This document shows positions 1 through 7,521 of a stretch of 10,773 nucleotides of DNA, piece after piece; position 1 is the first letter of the stretch, and the number at the start of each line of letters is the position of its first letter. This DNA is from Acidobacteriota bacterium (GTDB lineage: Bacteria; Acidobacteriota; Terriglobia; Terriglobales; Acidobacteriaceae), in the NCBI GenBank assembly GCA_003225615.1, contig QIAS01000110.1, positions 1-10,773 on the forward strand. Direction: 5' to 3'. A program made the position numbers and the translations under genes. The notes beneath the pieces were generated by a model that was not told the DNA's origin, ran no database searches, and saw only the letters and a program-made list of their open reading frames with translations.

Positions 1-2
1 TC

Positions 3-23
3 AGCAAAAGGCTTGCTAAATGA
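3..23 (+). CDS. possible 3' end of an upstream gene (fragment)
   Basis: Reading from base 3 gives six codons (SKRLAK) ending at a TGA that overlaps the integrase ATG as ATGA. Overlaps of this kind are typical of translationally coupled genes, and small excisionase/HTH genes often sit directly upstream of integrases. The stretch is far too short to identify. Another frame (from base 2) also closes here, with a TAA at 17-19, so the overlap could be chance. Confidence 0.2.
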   Translation, partial: SKRLAK

Positions 24-1186
24 AGTCGTTTGATGCTACTCATAAATCACGGTTGAAGCACCACGGAAGGAGAATCGTGGTGCGTGAAAGGCATCAAAGG
101 CCCCGAGTTTCGGACTTGGGGTCGAAGTGGAAAATTTTCTATTGGGACTACAGTTCCGGCAAACGTCAAGGTCGTACAAAGAGCTGGGCAAAGAGCCTGG
201 TTCCCACCAAAACTGAAGCGCAGCGCTTGGCTGATCAGTTCATGGAGACCAAAAACGAACGGAACAATCAACCTCAACTCTTTCCCTCCGGGGAAGAAAC
301 AATGGCAGGTCTTGTGGCAATTTGTCGGGAAAAGATGTGGCCGCTGCTGAAAAACTCAACGAGGATCAGCTACGACTTCTATCTGGACACGCACTTGTTG
401 CCTAAATGGGGTTCAATGCGACTCACGAAAATGAGGACCATTGAACTTCAGGATTTCTTTAACTCATTTTCTCCTCGTCTGGCTCCAAAGACGATTCGCA
501 ACATGCACGCATGTATGAGGACTGTTTTCAGTCAGGGCAAAGCGTGGGGGTTGGTAAAGGAAAACCCAACGCAAGGCGTCCGAAAGCAGGATATTCGCCG
601 TGTGATTGAGGCTTTACCCGAACCAACAAAATCTATCGTTACATTGATGATCGTTGGTTCATTACGGATCGGAGAAGTGGCCGCTTTGCGGTGGGGAAGA
701 ATTCACCCCGACCGGGTTGAAGTCGTGGAACGCTTCTATGAAGGCGAATTCGACGACACTAAGACCGATGCCGGGCGTCGGAGCATCCCGCTGGATTCTT
801 TCGGAATCATGCGGTCGGTTCTCGATGCGACTTGGCAAAGATCGAAGTATCGCAAACCGGAAGACTTGGTTTTTGCGAATCGGCGCGGTGGGCCTGTGCA
901 CCGGCGTAATCTGTTGCGTCGGCAACTCAAGCCAACGGTCAAGAAACTTGGCTTGCCGGCGACGGTGGACTTCAGGAGCTTCCGAACCATGCACTCAAGT
1001 CTGATGAGCAGTGTTGGCGTTCGGCCTGAGGTCACACGCGACAATATGGGACACGCCAACATTGACGTGACTCAGAATGTCTACAACAAGACGTGGTGGG
1101 AAGAGCGAGTTGAAGCAGTGAGTATGGCTGCCGCCAGCGTTTGGCGGGAGTTTATGCTCACGCCGCAAGTGCCTGCGGCAATGTAA
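20..1186 (+). CDS. tyrosine-recombinase (phage-type) site-specific integrase
   Basis: This 388-residue protein is a tyrosine recombinase that would insert or excise the element lying to its left. Residues about 30-85 look like an arm-type DNA-binding region, about 95-185 like the SAM-like core-binding domain, and about 195-375 is the catalytic domain. Visible catalytic positions are Arg216 (SLRIGEVAAL), Lys248 (DTKTDAGRR), Arg322, His345 (MGHA) and nucleophile Tyr355 (TQNVY). The HxxR motif reads R319-S-F-R322, so the usual His is Arg. The linker between GVR (186-188) and VIEALPEP (195-202) looks shorter than in relatives, where about 15-20 more residues are common. The ATG at 20 is preceded by AAAAGG (6-11), a reasonable ribosome binding site at 8 nt spacing. 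The gene appears more AT-rich than its right-hand neighbours, as expected for acquired DNA. Its 3' end points at the tRNA-Pro gene, the likely attachment site. Confidence 0.93.
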   Translation: MKSFDATHKSRLKHHGRRIVVRERHQRPRVSDLGSKWKIFYWDYSSGKRQGRTKSWAKSLVPTKTEAQRLADQFMETKNERNNQPQLFPSGEETMAGLVAICREKMWPLLKNSTRISYDFYLDTHLLPKWGSMRLTKMRTIELQDFFNSFSPRLAPKTIRNMHACMRTVFSQGKAWGLVKENPTQGVRKQDIRRVIEALPEPTKSIVTLMIVGSLRIGEVAALRWGRIHPDRVEVVERFYEGEFDDTKTDAGRRSIPLDSFGIMRSVLDATWQRSKYRKPEDLVFANRRGGPVHRRNLLRRQLKPTVKKLGLPATVDFRSFRTMHSSLMSSVGVRPEVTRDNMGHANIDVTQNVYNKTWWEERVEAVSMAAASVWREFMLTPQVPAAM

Positions 1187-1205
1187 ACCCTTTTGTAAAC
1201 CCTCT
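1182..1205 (+). repeat. tandem 12-bp direct repeat at the integrase stop
   Basis: TGTAAACCCTTT (1182-1193) is followed immediately by TGTAAACCCTCT (1194-1205), matching at 11 of 12 positions. The first copy contains the integrase TAA stop. Short direct repeats next to an integrase gene and its attachment site are typical of arm-type integrase or excisionase binding sites. That role is an inference from position only. Confidence 0.5.
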
Positions 1206-1240
1206 ATTCCTCGACAAAGTTGCAAGTGATTGATTTGAAA

Positions 1241-1317
<77 letters not shown>

Positions 1318-1391
1318 ACTAGGTGAGAAAGCGAAAACGTGCGCGGGTAACCTACGAGTAGCGCGAAAATCTGCGCACTCCCAACGCTCGC

Positions 1392-1400
1392 ATTATAGCA
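1392..1400 (-). promoter_or_regulatory. extended -10 promoter element for tRNA-Pro
   Basis: The minus strand reads TGCTATAAT, a consensus TATAAT (1397-1392) with the extended TGn motif. No good -35 box sits 17 nt further upstream, which fits an extended -10 promoter. Transcription would start near 1385, giving a leader of about 68 nt before the mature tRNA 5' end at 1317. The stretch 1318-1626 otherwise shows no convincing gene. Confidence 0.5.
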
Positions 1401-1591
1401 TTCGCGCTGCATCTCATTCTTCAGTGTTCAACCTGTTTGCCAGCCCTCCAGTTTCCAGCTAAGTGTTTTTCAGGCTGTTCCGTTTTGCAGTTGGAGAGCG
1501 AACTCTCAGGCAGCGGCCAGAGCAGCTCATCGCTTTCAACTTCTGGCGTGTTCAACTTTGCGAGCACCAACTTGCGGCAGCCAATTTCCGA

Positions 1592-1597
1592 TAGAAT
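1592..1597 (+). promoter_or_regulatory. possible -10 box for nagA
   Basis: TAGAAT lies 30 nt before the nagA ATG. The nearest -35-like sequence, TTGCGG at 1572-1577, is only 14 nt away, shorter than the preferred 16-18. If used, the leader would be about 20-25 nt and would lack a strong Shine-Dalgarno. Weak evidence. Confidence 0.3.
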
Positions 1598-1626
1598 GCA
1601 TTCACTTATTCGTTTTCATTGAAATC

Positions 1627-2793
1627 ATGCTTGCGCTTACTGCCGCTACTCTGTTTACGCCATCTGAGCGGGTGGACCTTCCATTAGTTCTGGTGGAAGA
1701 TGGCAGAGTTGTCGAAGTTACCTCCTGCGCCTCGCGCGAGGTTCCTGCCGGAGCGCGGCTAGCGGACTTTGGGGATGCGGTTCTCTCCCCCGGTTTTATT
1801 GACATTCACATCCATGGCAGCGCCGGACACGACGTCATGGAGCCCGATTCGGGCGCGCTGCCCGCCGTCGAGCGATTGTTGGCGCAGCACGGAGTCACCA
1901 GTTACTTCCCAACCACGGTCACCGCTCCGGTGGAAACCATTCTGGCCGCGCTTGAGCGGCTGGCAACGGCTGTCGAAGCACAAAATGGTGATCCGGCCCG
2001 CATTGGTCTACGCGCTCGTCCGCTGGGAATCCACCTGGAAGGGCCATTCATCAGCCATACGCGACGCGGTGTGCATTCTCCGGAACTCCTGCTCCGCCCT
2101 ACGTGCAAGATCTTTGAAGATTTCTGGCAGGCGGCGCGCGGCCATCTGCGCGTCATGACCATTGCCCCGGAACTGCCTGGCTCGGCGGAGGTGATTGCGG
2201 CGGCGGTAAAGCGGGGTGTTTGCGTCAGCCTGGGTCATTCTGACGCGGACTTCAAGACCGCACGAGCGGCGGTCGGGGCAGGGGCCCGCCACGCCACCCA
2301 CACCTTCAATGCTATGCGGCCTCTCGGCCAACGTGAACCAGGAATCATCGGCGAGGTCCTCACTGACTCCCGATTGACTGCCGATATTATCGCGGACGGA
2401 ATTCACCTCGATCCAGCCATCGTAAAACTAGTTCTGCAAGCAAAAGGTGTGGACTCATCGGTACTGATCAGCGATGCCATTTCCGCGACCGGCATGCCGG
2501 ATGGTCAGTACCGGTTAGGCTCTTTTGAAGTTGAAGTGAAACATGGAAAGTGTCTTTATCAGGGCAAACTTGCCGGCAGTGTGCTTACGCTCGACCAGGC
2601 GGTTCGCAACGTCATGCGCTTTGCCAACTGGAATTTACAGCAGGCGTTGCGGCCGGCGACTCTGAATCCGGCGCGAGTGCTAGGCATTGCGGACCGAAAG
2701 GGCGGGCTGGTTGCGGGAGCAGAAGCTGATATCGTGGTGCTAAGCCCGGGCGGCGAGGTCAGGAAAACAATTATTTGCGGCCAGGTTGGGTGA
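1627..2793 (+). CDS. nagA: N-acetylglucosamine-6-phosphate deacetylase
   Basis: NagA is a cytoplasmic amidohydrolase that converts N-acetylglucosamine-6-phosphate to glucosamine-6-phosphate and acetate, the committed step of GlcNAc use and cell-wall amino-sugar recycling. The 388-residue protein shows the family motifs in order: metal-binding HIH at residues 61-63 (SPGFIDIHIHG), Glu138 in HLEGPF, His204 in GHSDA, His225 in ATHTFNAM, the catalytic Asp283 in ISDAISATG, and the C-terminal closing strand ending ADIVVL. Length is normal for the family. The ATG at 1627 is preferred over an in-frame TTG at 1558 because the extra 23 residues do not resemble NagA and would overlap the putative -10 box. 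No nagB, kinase or transporter gene adjoins it. It is the first core gene right of the tRNA-anchored element and converges on the next gene with a 24-bp gap. Confidence 0.95.
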   Translation: MLALTAATLFTPSERVDLPLVLVEDGRVVEVTSCASREVPAGARLADFGDAVLSPGFIDIHIHGSAGHDVMEPDSGALPAVERLLAQHGVTSYFPTTVTAPVETILAALERLATAVEAQNGDPARIGLRARPLGIHLEGPFISHTRRGVHSPELLLRPTCKIFEDFWQAARGHLRVMTIAPELPGSAEVIAAAVKRGVCVSLGHSDADFKTARAAVGAGARHATHTFNAMRPLGQREPGIIGEVLTDSRLTADIIADGIHLDPAIVKLVLQAKGVDSSVLISDAISATGMPDGQYRLGSFEVEVKHGKCLYQGKLAGSVLTLDQAVRNVMRFANWNLQQALRPATLNPARVLGIADRKGGLVAGAEADIVVLSPGGEVRKTIICGQVG

Positions 2794-2817
2794 TATAGCC
2801 AGCAGGGAACGGGGCGG

Positions 2818-3210
2818 CTAGTTGGGTTTCCGGTTTTTGCCGTCGGCGAGGTAGCGAAGCATCAGGACATCTGCGGCGTACTTGAATTTCTCGGCGACTG
2901 ATTTCTCCGTTTTCACTAGCGCGTCATCGGACGGCTGTTTGGCTATCGTCTGCCGCAACTTTTCGCCGATTTCCGATTCGTTATTCATAACCTGGCTGTA
3001 AAACCACAGAAAGTGGCGCATCTGGTCGAGAGCCGATTTCAGTACCTGGATAGTCTCTATTTCTGGACGCTCGTTGAGGGCTTCCATCAGTTCGGGATCG
3101 CCGGGCACCTGCATGGCAGCATAGTTCAGTTCCCGCTGGATCGCCCGCAGATCCTCAGTCACGCGTAGGATGCGCGCGTGAATGTCATCCATGTAGTCAT
3201 CTCTGTCCAT
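2818..3210 (-). CDS. small conserved-looking hypothetical protein
   Basis: This gene encodes about 130 residues beginning MDRDDYMDDIHARILRV. I do not recognise the family. The sequence is highly charged, rich in Glu, Lys, Arg, Gln and Leu, apparently all helical, with no signal peptide or membrane segment; the first half (ILRVTEDLRAIQRELNYA and onward) could form a coiled coil. The C-terminal part contains VAEKFKYAADVLMLRYLADG. I chose the ATG at 3210 because GGGGA lies 8 nt before it. An upstream in-frame ATG at 3246 would add 12 residues and has a poorer site. The gene converges on nagA, and no clear terminator hairpin lies between them. Confidence 0.75.
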   Translation of the reverse strand: MDRDDYMDDIHARILRVTEDLRAIQRELNYAAMQVPGDPELMEALNERPEIETIQVLKSALDQMRHFLWFYSQVMNNESEIGEKLRQTIAKQPSDDALVKTEKSVAEKFKYAADVLMLRYLADGKNRKPN

Positions 3211-3290
3211 GGGTCGATTCCCCACACCGATAAGACAACTCAACATCTCATCCGTTTCGACCAGCGAACAGATGTCCCACGTGCATGAGC

Positions 3291-3475
3291 TTAAGTAATT
3301 GAGCGGATTACCTTGGTGTACAAGCCTTGTCCAGAGCGGGTTTTCACGTAGTACTCACGGAAAAAATGCAGCAGATCAGCCATGTCTTGCGCATTTCCGG
3401 ACGCGCTGCACTTAAATGGGGTTCGCCGGATTGCTCTGCATCCATGAGGGCAGTCGCGATTTGTTCCAGCGTCAC
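3291..3475 (-). pseudogene. possible frameshifted small ORF, unknown function
   Basis: On the minus strand, a GTG at 3475 opens a protein-like stretch (MTLEQIATALMDAEQSGEPHLSAA). A second stretch in another frame (GNAQDMADLLHFFREYYVKTRSGQG and on) runs to the TAA at 3293-3291. Neither half alone looks like a complete protein, but joined by a shift between about 3370 and 3420 they would give a soluble protein of about 62 residues. The shift corresponds to loss of one base plus a multiple of three. There is no clear Shine-Dalgarno at the GTG and I recognise no family. The reading is tentative; otherwise the 3211-3514 interval is simply a 300-bp intergenic region. Confidence 0.3.
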
Positions 3476-3514
3476 GGGCCCGCCGACACATCCAACTTGT
3501 GATACAAAGCGCCT

Positions 3515-4822
3515 GTGACTAAACCGTCCACGGGCTTAGTGCGCGCCATCGGACGCTGGAGTCTGGCAGCGCTGGTGGTCAATTCCATCATCGGCAGCGG
3601 CGTTTTCGGACTCCCATCCGTGCTGGCCGGCCTGGTGGGCCGGGCGAGCCCCTGGGCGGTACTGCTGGGCGGGGCCTTGGTCGGCATCATCATGGCCTGC
3701 TTCGCAGAAGTAGCCTCACAATTTACCCAGGCCGGAGGCCCTTATCTCTACGCCCGGGTGGCGTTCGGCAGGCTCATGGGTATCGAGATGGGCTGGATGC
3801 TGTGGCTGGCCCAGTTGGCGGCTCCAGCCGCCAATGCCAGCCTGTTCGTAACCTATCTAGGGGAATTTTGGCCACGCGCAACCCAGACCCTTCCACGCTT
3901 CACAATTCTTACTTTGCTGGTTGGCATATTGGCCTTTGTGAATTATCGAGGTGTCCGCGCCGGTACCCGGGTAAGTAACCTGTTCACGATTGCCAAGTTA
4001 CTGCCGCTCGGAATCATCACCGTCGCGGGCACGATTTATCTCCTTTCCGGCCACGGTGGAATTCACATAACTTACTCAGCTCATGGCGCCAGCGCCTGGC
4101 TCAAGGCAATGCTGTTGCTGGTGTTCGCCTATGGTGGGTTTGAATCGGCGCTTACCCCCATGAGCGAAGCCAAGGACCCGCGGCGCGATGCGGTCTTTGC
4201 TCTTTTTGCCGCTCTCATTGCCTGTACGCTCCTCTACACCTGGATCCAATGGATTGTGATTGCAATCCTTGCCGATCCGGCACAAAGTCAGCGTCCGCTT
4301 GCAGATGTTGCCCGGCTGGTTCTGGGAAAGACCGGCGCGGTGCTGGTCGCGCTGGGAGCCCTCGTCTCCTTTTACGGTTACCTAAGTGCAAAGATTCTCG
4401 GTGTTCCCCGCGTGACCTTTGCCCTGGCCGAAGCCGGCGACATTCCGCGAGTGTTCGCCGCCATCCACGAGCGCTTTCGGACGCCGTATGTATCGATCGT
4501 CGTTTTTGCTCTGCTCATCTGGCTGCTGGCATTTATGAGAGGTTTTTACTGGAACGTCACACTTTCTGCCGTAGCCCGGCTTTTGTACTACGGCGTAGGT
4601 TGCGCTGCCCTGCCGGTCCTGCGCAAGAAGCAGCCCGACGCGGCCTGGTTCCGTCTACCGGGAGGTCCCGTTTTGGCGATTCTGGGTACGATAATCTGCG
4701 TGGTTCTGCTGACTCAGGTCGACCGCAGCCAGTCAGAAATTCTCGTCGCGACCATTGCGATCAGTTTCATCAATTGGCTGATCGTGCGGCGCCGGTCGCT
4801 GTCGAAAGTGCCTGCGCCTTAG
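3515..4822 (+). CDS. APC-superfamily amino acid permease
   Basis: This 435-residue inner-membrane protein has about twelve hydrophobic segments. It carries the hallmark TM1 motif of amino acid-polyamine-organocation permeases, IIGSGVFGLP, whose unwound GSG segment contacts the substrate backbone. A TM6-type segment (FAYGGFESAL) is followed by the conserved cytoplasmic SEAKDPRRD loop. YLSAKILGVPRVTFALAEAGDIP fits the TM8 region. The likely role is proton-coupled uptake or exchange of an amino acid; the substrate cannot be read from sequence. The start is a GTG; an in-frame TGA at 3500-3502 excludes anything earlier, and a second GTG at 3539 would still keep TM1 whole. There is no Shine-Dalgarno before 3515. 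TGTGATACA (3498-3506) could be an extended -10, implying an almost leaderless message. Confidence 0.9.
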   Translation: MTKPSTGLVRAIGRWSLAALVVNSIIGSGVFGLPSVLAGLVGRASPWAVLLGGALVGIIMACFAEVASQFTQAGGPYLYARVAFGRLMGIEMGWMLWLAQLAAPAANASLFVTYLGEFWPRATQTLPRFTILTLLVGILAFVNYRGVRAGTRVSNLFTIAKLLPLGIITVAGTIYLLSGHGGIHITYSAHGASAWLKAMLLLVFAYGGFESALTPMSEAKDPRRDAVFALFAALIACTLLYTWIQWIVIAILADPAQSQRPLADVARLVLGKTGAVLVALGALVSFYGYLSAKILGVPRVTFALAEAGDIPRVFAAIHERFRTPYVSIVVFALLIWLLAFMRGFYWNVTLSAVARLLYYGVGCAALPVLRKKQPDAAWFRLPGGPVLAILGTIICVVLLTQVDRSQSEILVATIAISFINWLIVRRRSLSKVPAP

Positions 4823-4858
4823 GCATGAGTTCCCTTGCGACGATTCGCACTCCGGGCG

Positions 4859-4886
4859 TTGCCGCGCCGCAGACCTTCGATATAAT
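4859..4886 (+). promoter_or_regulatory. sigma70-type promoter for the metallohydrolase gene
   Basis: TTGCCG (4859-4864) and a perfect TATAAT (4881-4886) are separated by 16 nt. Transcription would begin around 4893, giving a leader of about 29 nt that contains the strong ribosome binding site AGGAGG at 4909-4914. The promoter lies just after the permease stop, so the two genes are probably transcribed separately. Confidence 0.65.
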
Positions 4887-4908
4887 GCGCGGTCGTGTTT
4901 CCAAACTC

Positions 4909-4924
4909 AGGAGGGGCGCTGTTG
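4909..4924 (+). promoter_or_regulatory. strong RBS that fixes a TTG start
   Basis: AGGAGG at 4909-4914 stands 7 nt before a TTG at 4922-4924. That TTG is in frame with the signal peptide and first propeller repeats. The in-frame ATG at 4895 has no ribosome site and would sit about at the transcription start, so TTG is the better start. Confidence 0.7.
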
Positions 4925-4943
4925 TCCACGCGATTACCTAATA

Positions 4944-4990
4944 TTTCCTCTGCGTCCTCGACGTTCCCTCTGCGTTCTCTGCGGTTAAAA
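4944..4990 (+). repeat. degenerate CGCAGAGGA-type short tandem repeat
   Basis: On the minus strand the segment reads as about four units of 9-11 nt: CCGCAGAGAA, CGCAGAGGGAA, CGTCGAGGA and CGCAGAGGAA, preceded by TTTTAA. Arrays of this CGCAGAGGA/ACGCAGAG type with a TTAACC edge are something I recall from intergenic regions of many soil and sediment bacteria. Here it lies inside the reading frame, between the TTG start and the hydrophobic core of the signal peptide, and encodes roughly SSASSTFPLRSLRLK. Confidence 0.55.
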
Positions 4991-5487
4991 GCTCTCGTCG
5001 TTGCAGCGCTGGTGCTGGTTACGTCATACCAGTTAATCGCCCAACGCGAGCCCGTATTGAAGCAAATCGATCTTCCCCACCCGTACTATTTTCGCGAAAT
5101 GTATTTGCCGCAACTGACCACCGGACCCAGTGCCGTGGCGTGGTCGCCGGATTCGCGCACCCTTGTCTATTCCATGGCCGGAAGCCTGTGGCGCCAGCAG
5201 ATTGATTCCGGGGACGCGGAACAACTTACCGCCGGCCCCGGTTACGATTACCAGCCAGACTGGTCTGGATCATCTACGACAAGTATTACAACGATGCCAT
5301 CGAGCTATGGGCGCTGGATATCAACAATCGGCAGTCCCACCAACTTACCCACGAGGGAACGGTAAACGTTGAACCGCGTTTTTCTCCCGACGGCAAGCGC
5401 GTAGCATTCGTCTCCACTACCTATAACAGGCACTTCCACATCTTCGCCGGCCATTTCGAAAATGGGGAACTGCACGATGTCCAAAGA

Positions 5488-7521
5488 ATGACCGGCGAGA
5501 ACCGTAGTTCCCTGCCGCGTTATTACTATAGCCAGTTCGATCACGAGATCAGTCCAGTATGGTCGCGCGACGGCTCGGAACTGCTGTTCGTTTCCAATCG
5601 CGGCCACATATACGGCACTGGCGGGTTCTGGCGCATGAAGGCGGAAGCTGGGGCTGAGCCGCGGGAGATTCACTACGAAGAGACTGCGTGGAAGGCGCGT
5701 CCTGATTTTTCATCGGATGGCAAGCGCATCGTCTATGCCTCTTACCTCGGACAGGCCTGGCACCAGCTCTGGCTAATGCCCTCGAATGGCGGCGACCCGT
5801 TTCCAATCTCCTACGGAGACTACGACAACATAAGTCCTCGGTGGTCTCCTGACGGAAAGCAGATCGCGTTCATCTCGAATCGCGGCGGCAACACGTCATT
5901 GTGGGTGCAAAGCATTCCGGGCGGCGCCCAGGTTGAGGTCAAGCAAAAGCTCCGTCGCTGGCTCAGGCTCATGGGCGATTTGGCGATCACAGTCGTGGAC
6001 GCGAACCGGCAAGCGATTGCCGCCCGTATCTCCGTTACCGATGAAAACGGACGCGCTTACGCCCCTGAAGACGCCTGGATGCACGCCGATGACAGTTTCG
6101 ATCGCAGAGAGCGCCCGTCCGAAGCACACTATTTTCATTCCGCCGGCGAGGCCGCCTTGGTAGTTCCCGCCGGCGGCGTCGAAGTGGAAGTGACAAAAGG
6201 TTTGGATTATCGTCCGGTAAAAAGAAAAATCCCGGTGGCCGCCAATCAGCCAACCAAGTTGATAGTTACTCTCGACCCGCTCGAACTCCCTCACGACTTC
6301 AGTTGGCAGTGGATGAGCGGCGATGTTCATGTCCACATGAATTACGGAGGAGCCTACAGAAACACTCCCAAGCATCTGGTGGCACAAGCGGCCGCCGAAA
6401 ATCTGCCCATCGTGCAGAACTTAATCGTGAATAAGGAGCAGCGGATTCCCGACATCACGTATTTCCGGACCACACCCGATCCGGTATCCACCAGCCACAA
6501 TCTTCTTCTGCACGGTCAGGAATTCCACACCAGCTATTGGGGACATCTGGGCCTGCTGAATTTACGGCGGAACTTCATCATTCCTGATTACGCGGCCTAC
6601 CCAAACACGGCCGCAGCCAGCCTCTTTCCCACTAATGCCGATGTCGCTGACATGGCGCATCAGCAGCAGTCGCTGGTCGGATACGTTCATCCTCTCGACG
6701 CGGTTCCTGACCCCATGAAAGATGCCTCGCTCACAGACGAACTCCCCGTCGATGTCGCGCTGGGCAAGGTGGATTACATCGAAGTGCTCGGCTTCAGCGA
6801 GCACAAATCCACCGCCACCGTTTGGTACCGATTATTGAACTGCGGCTTTCGTTTGCCTGCTGCCGCCGGTACCGACGCCATGGCCAACTACGCATCACTG
6901 CGCGGGCCTGTGGGATTGAACCGCGTGTACGTCAAAGTTCCGTCCGGCCCGCCGAACATCGCCCCCTGGCTCTCGTCCTTGAAACAGGGGCATACGTTCG
7001 CCACAAACGCGCCGCTCTTAAGCTTCACGCTAGGGGGAAGCGAAGCGGGCGATGACTTGAAGTTAGCGGGACCAGGTCAGGTGAAATTCAAAGCCGCGAT
7101 GCGATCAATCGTTCCCATTGATCATTTGCAGATAGTTTGCAACGGCGCAGTAGTGCGTGATCTGAACACCAGCTCGAAAGAGAGTGACGACCGGCAATCC
7201 GCTGATGCTGAAGGGACCTTACCAATCTCGCAAACCGGCTGGTGCTTGTTGCGGGCGTGGAGTGAAAAAGCAGAGTATCCGGTGCTCGATCTGTATCCCT
7301 ACGCGACCACCAGCCCGATCTACGTCTGGGTAGCCGGCTCCCAACAAAACGCCTCGGCAGATGCCGCCTATTTCATCGCCTGGATTAACCGGCTCACGGA
7401 GGCAGCAAAGGCTGGTAAGGACTGGAACACAGAGGCCGAAAAGAATTCCGTGCTGGGTCTCCTATCGCGAGCGCTCGGCGTATATCAACGTTTGCAGCAC
7501 CCGGACGATCCTAAACGTTAG
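5488..7521 (+). CDS. intact downstream frame: CehA/McbA-type metallohydrolase domain
   Basis: This is the undamaged downstream frame of the gene above, 677 residues from the first in-frame ATG. The frame itself is open back to about 5266, so the ATG is probably internal rather than a true start; no good ribosome site precedes it. It retains the last three propeller repeats, the beta-sandwich and the hydrolase domain. Candidate metal ligands of the PHP-like fold are the two His of GDVHVHM (codons 6328 and 6334), Glu and His residues in [13 protein letters not shown] (6520, 6526, 6544), His in VGYVHPLD (6688) and Asp in AAAGTDA (6874). A C-terminal beta domain ([15 protein letters not shown]) follows. 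CehA and McbA are carbamate/ester or amide hydrolases, but most family members are uncharacterised. Its stop overlaps the restored ada stop by 11 bp. Confidence 0.75.
   Translation: MTGENRSSLPRYYYSQFDHEISPVWSRDGSELLFVSNRGHIYGTGGFWRMKAEAGAEPREIHYEETAWKARPDFSSDGKRIVYASYLGQAWHQLWLMPSNGGDPFPISYGDYDNISPRWSPDGKQIAFISNRGGNTSLWVQSIPGGAQVEVKQKLRRWLRLMGDLAITVVDANRQAIAARISVTDENGRAYAPEDAWMHADDSFDRRERPSEAHYFHSAGEAALVVPAGGVEVEVTKGLDYRPVKRKIPVAANQPTKLIVTLDPLELPHDFSWQWMSGDVHVHMNYGGAYRNTPKHLVAQAAAENLPIVQNLIVNKEQRIPDITYFRTTPDPVSTSHNLLLHGQEFHTSYWGHLGLLNLRRNFIIPDYAAYPNTAAASLFPTNADVADMAHQQQSLVGYVHPLDAVPDPMKDASLTDELPVDVALGKVDYIEVLGFSEHKSTATVWYRLLNCGFRLPAAAGTDAMANYASLRGPVGLNRVYVKVPSGPPNIAPWLSSLKQGHTFATNAPLLSFTLGGSEAGDDLKLAGPGQVKFKAAMRSIVPIDHLQIVCNGAVVRDLNTSSKESDDRQSADAEGTLPISQTGWCLLRAWSEKAEYPVLDLYPYATTSPIYVWVAGSQQNASADAAYFIAWINRLTEAAKAGKDWNTEAEKNSVLGLLSRALGVYQRLQHPDDPKR

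Larger units (their letters stand above)
4922..7521 (+). pseudogene. secreted PD40 beta-propeller / CehA-McbA-type metallohydrolase fusion, frameshifted
   Basis: With one frame correction this gene encodes about 866 residues. Order of parts: signal peptide (core ALVVAALVLVTSYQLIAQ, about 5000-5045); six TolB/PD40-like propeller repeats with W/F-S-x-D-G motifs near 5141, 5261, 5390, 5560, 5700 and 5840; a beta-sandwich region (from about 5975, [19 protein letters not shown]) like carboxypeptidase-regulatory domains; and a PHP/CehA-McbA-type metallohydrolase domain from about 6313. The frame breaks near 5264-5268: QPDWS is read in the first frame, and the second repeat continues as WIIYDKYYNDAIELWALD from 5266 in another. 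The PDG core of that repeat is missing, as if about 13 bases (one plus a multiple of three) were lost. Unshifted translation stops at 5365. The rest is free of damage, so this is a recent lesion or an assembly error. It would act outside the cytoplasm; the substrate is unknown. Confidence 0.8.

Noticed and set aside
1162..1179. GCCGCA/TGCGGC hairpin near the integrase stop as a terminator
   Set aside because: The 6-bp stem lies within coding sequence and neither strand has a T tract after it.
1437..1622. 61-codon open frame between tRNA-Pro and nagA
   Set aside because: Composition is not protein-like, there is no ribosome site, and it overlaps the nagA start region.
2794..2817. Shared terminator between nagA and the convergent hypothetical gene
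   Set aside because: No stable inverted repeat or T tract is visible in the 24-bp gap.
4249..4941. 230-codon open frame overlapping the permease
   Set aside because: It is Cys/Arg/Ser-rich shadow translation of the permease in another frame.
4944..4990. CRISPR-like array
   Set aside because: Units are only 9-11 nt, contiguous and degenerate, with no spacers and no cas genes nearby.
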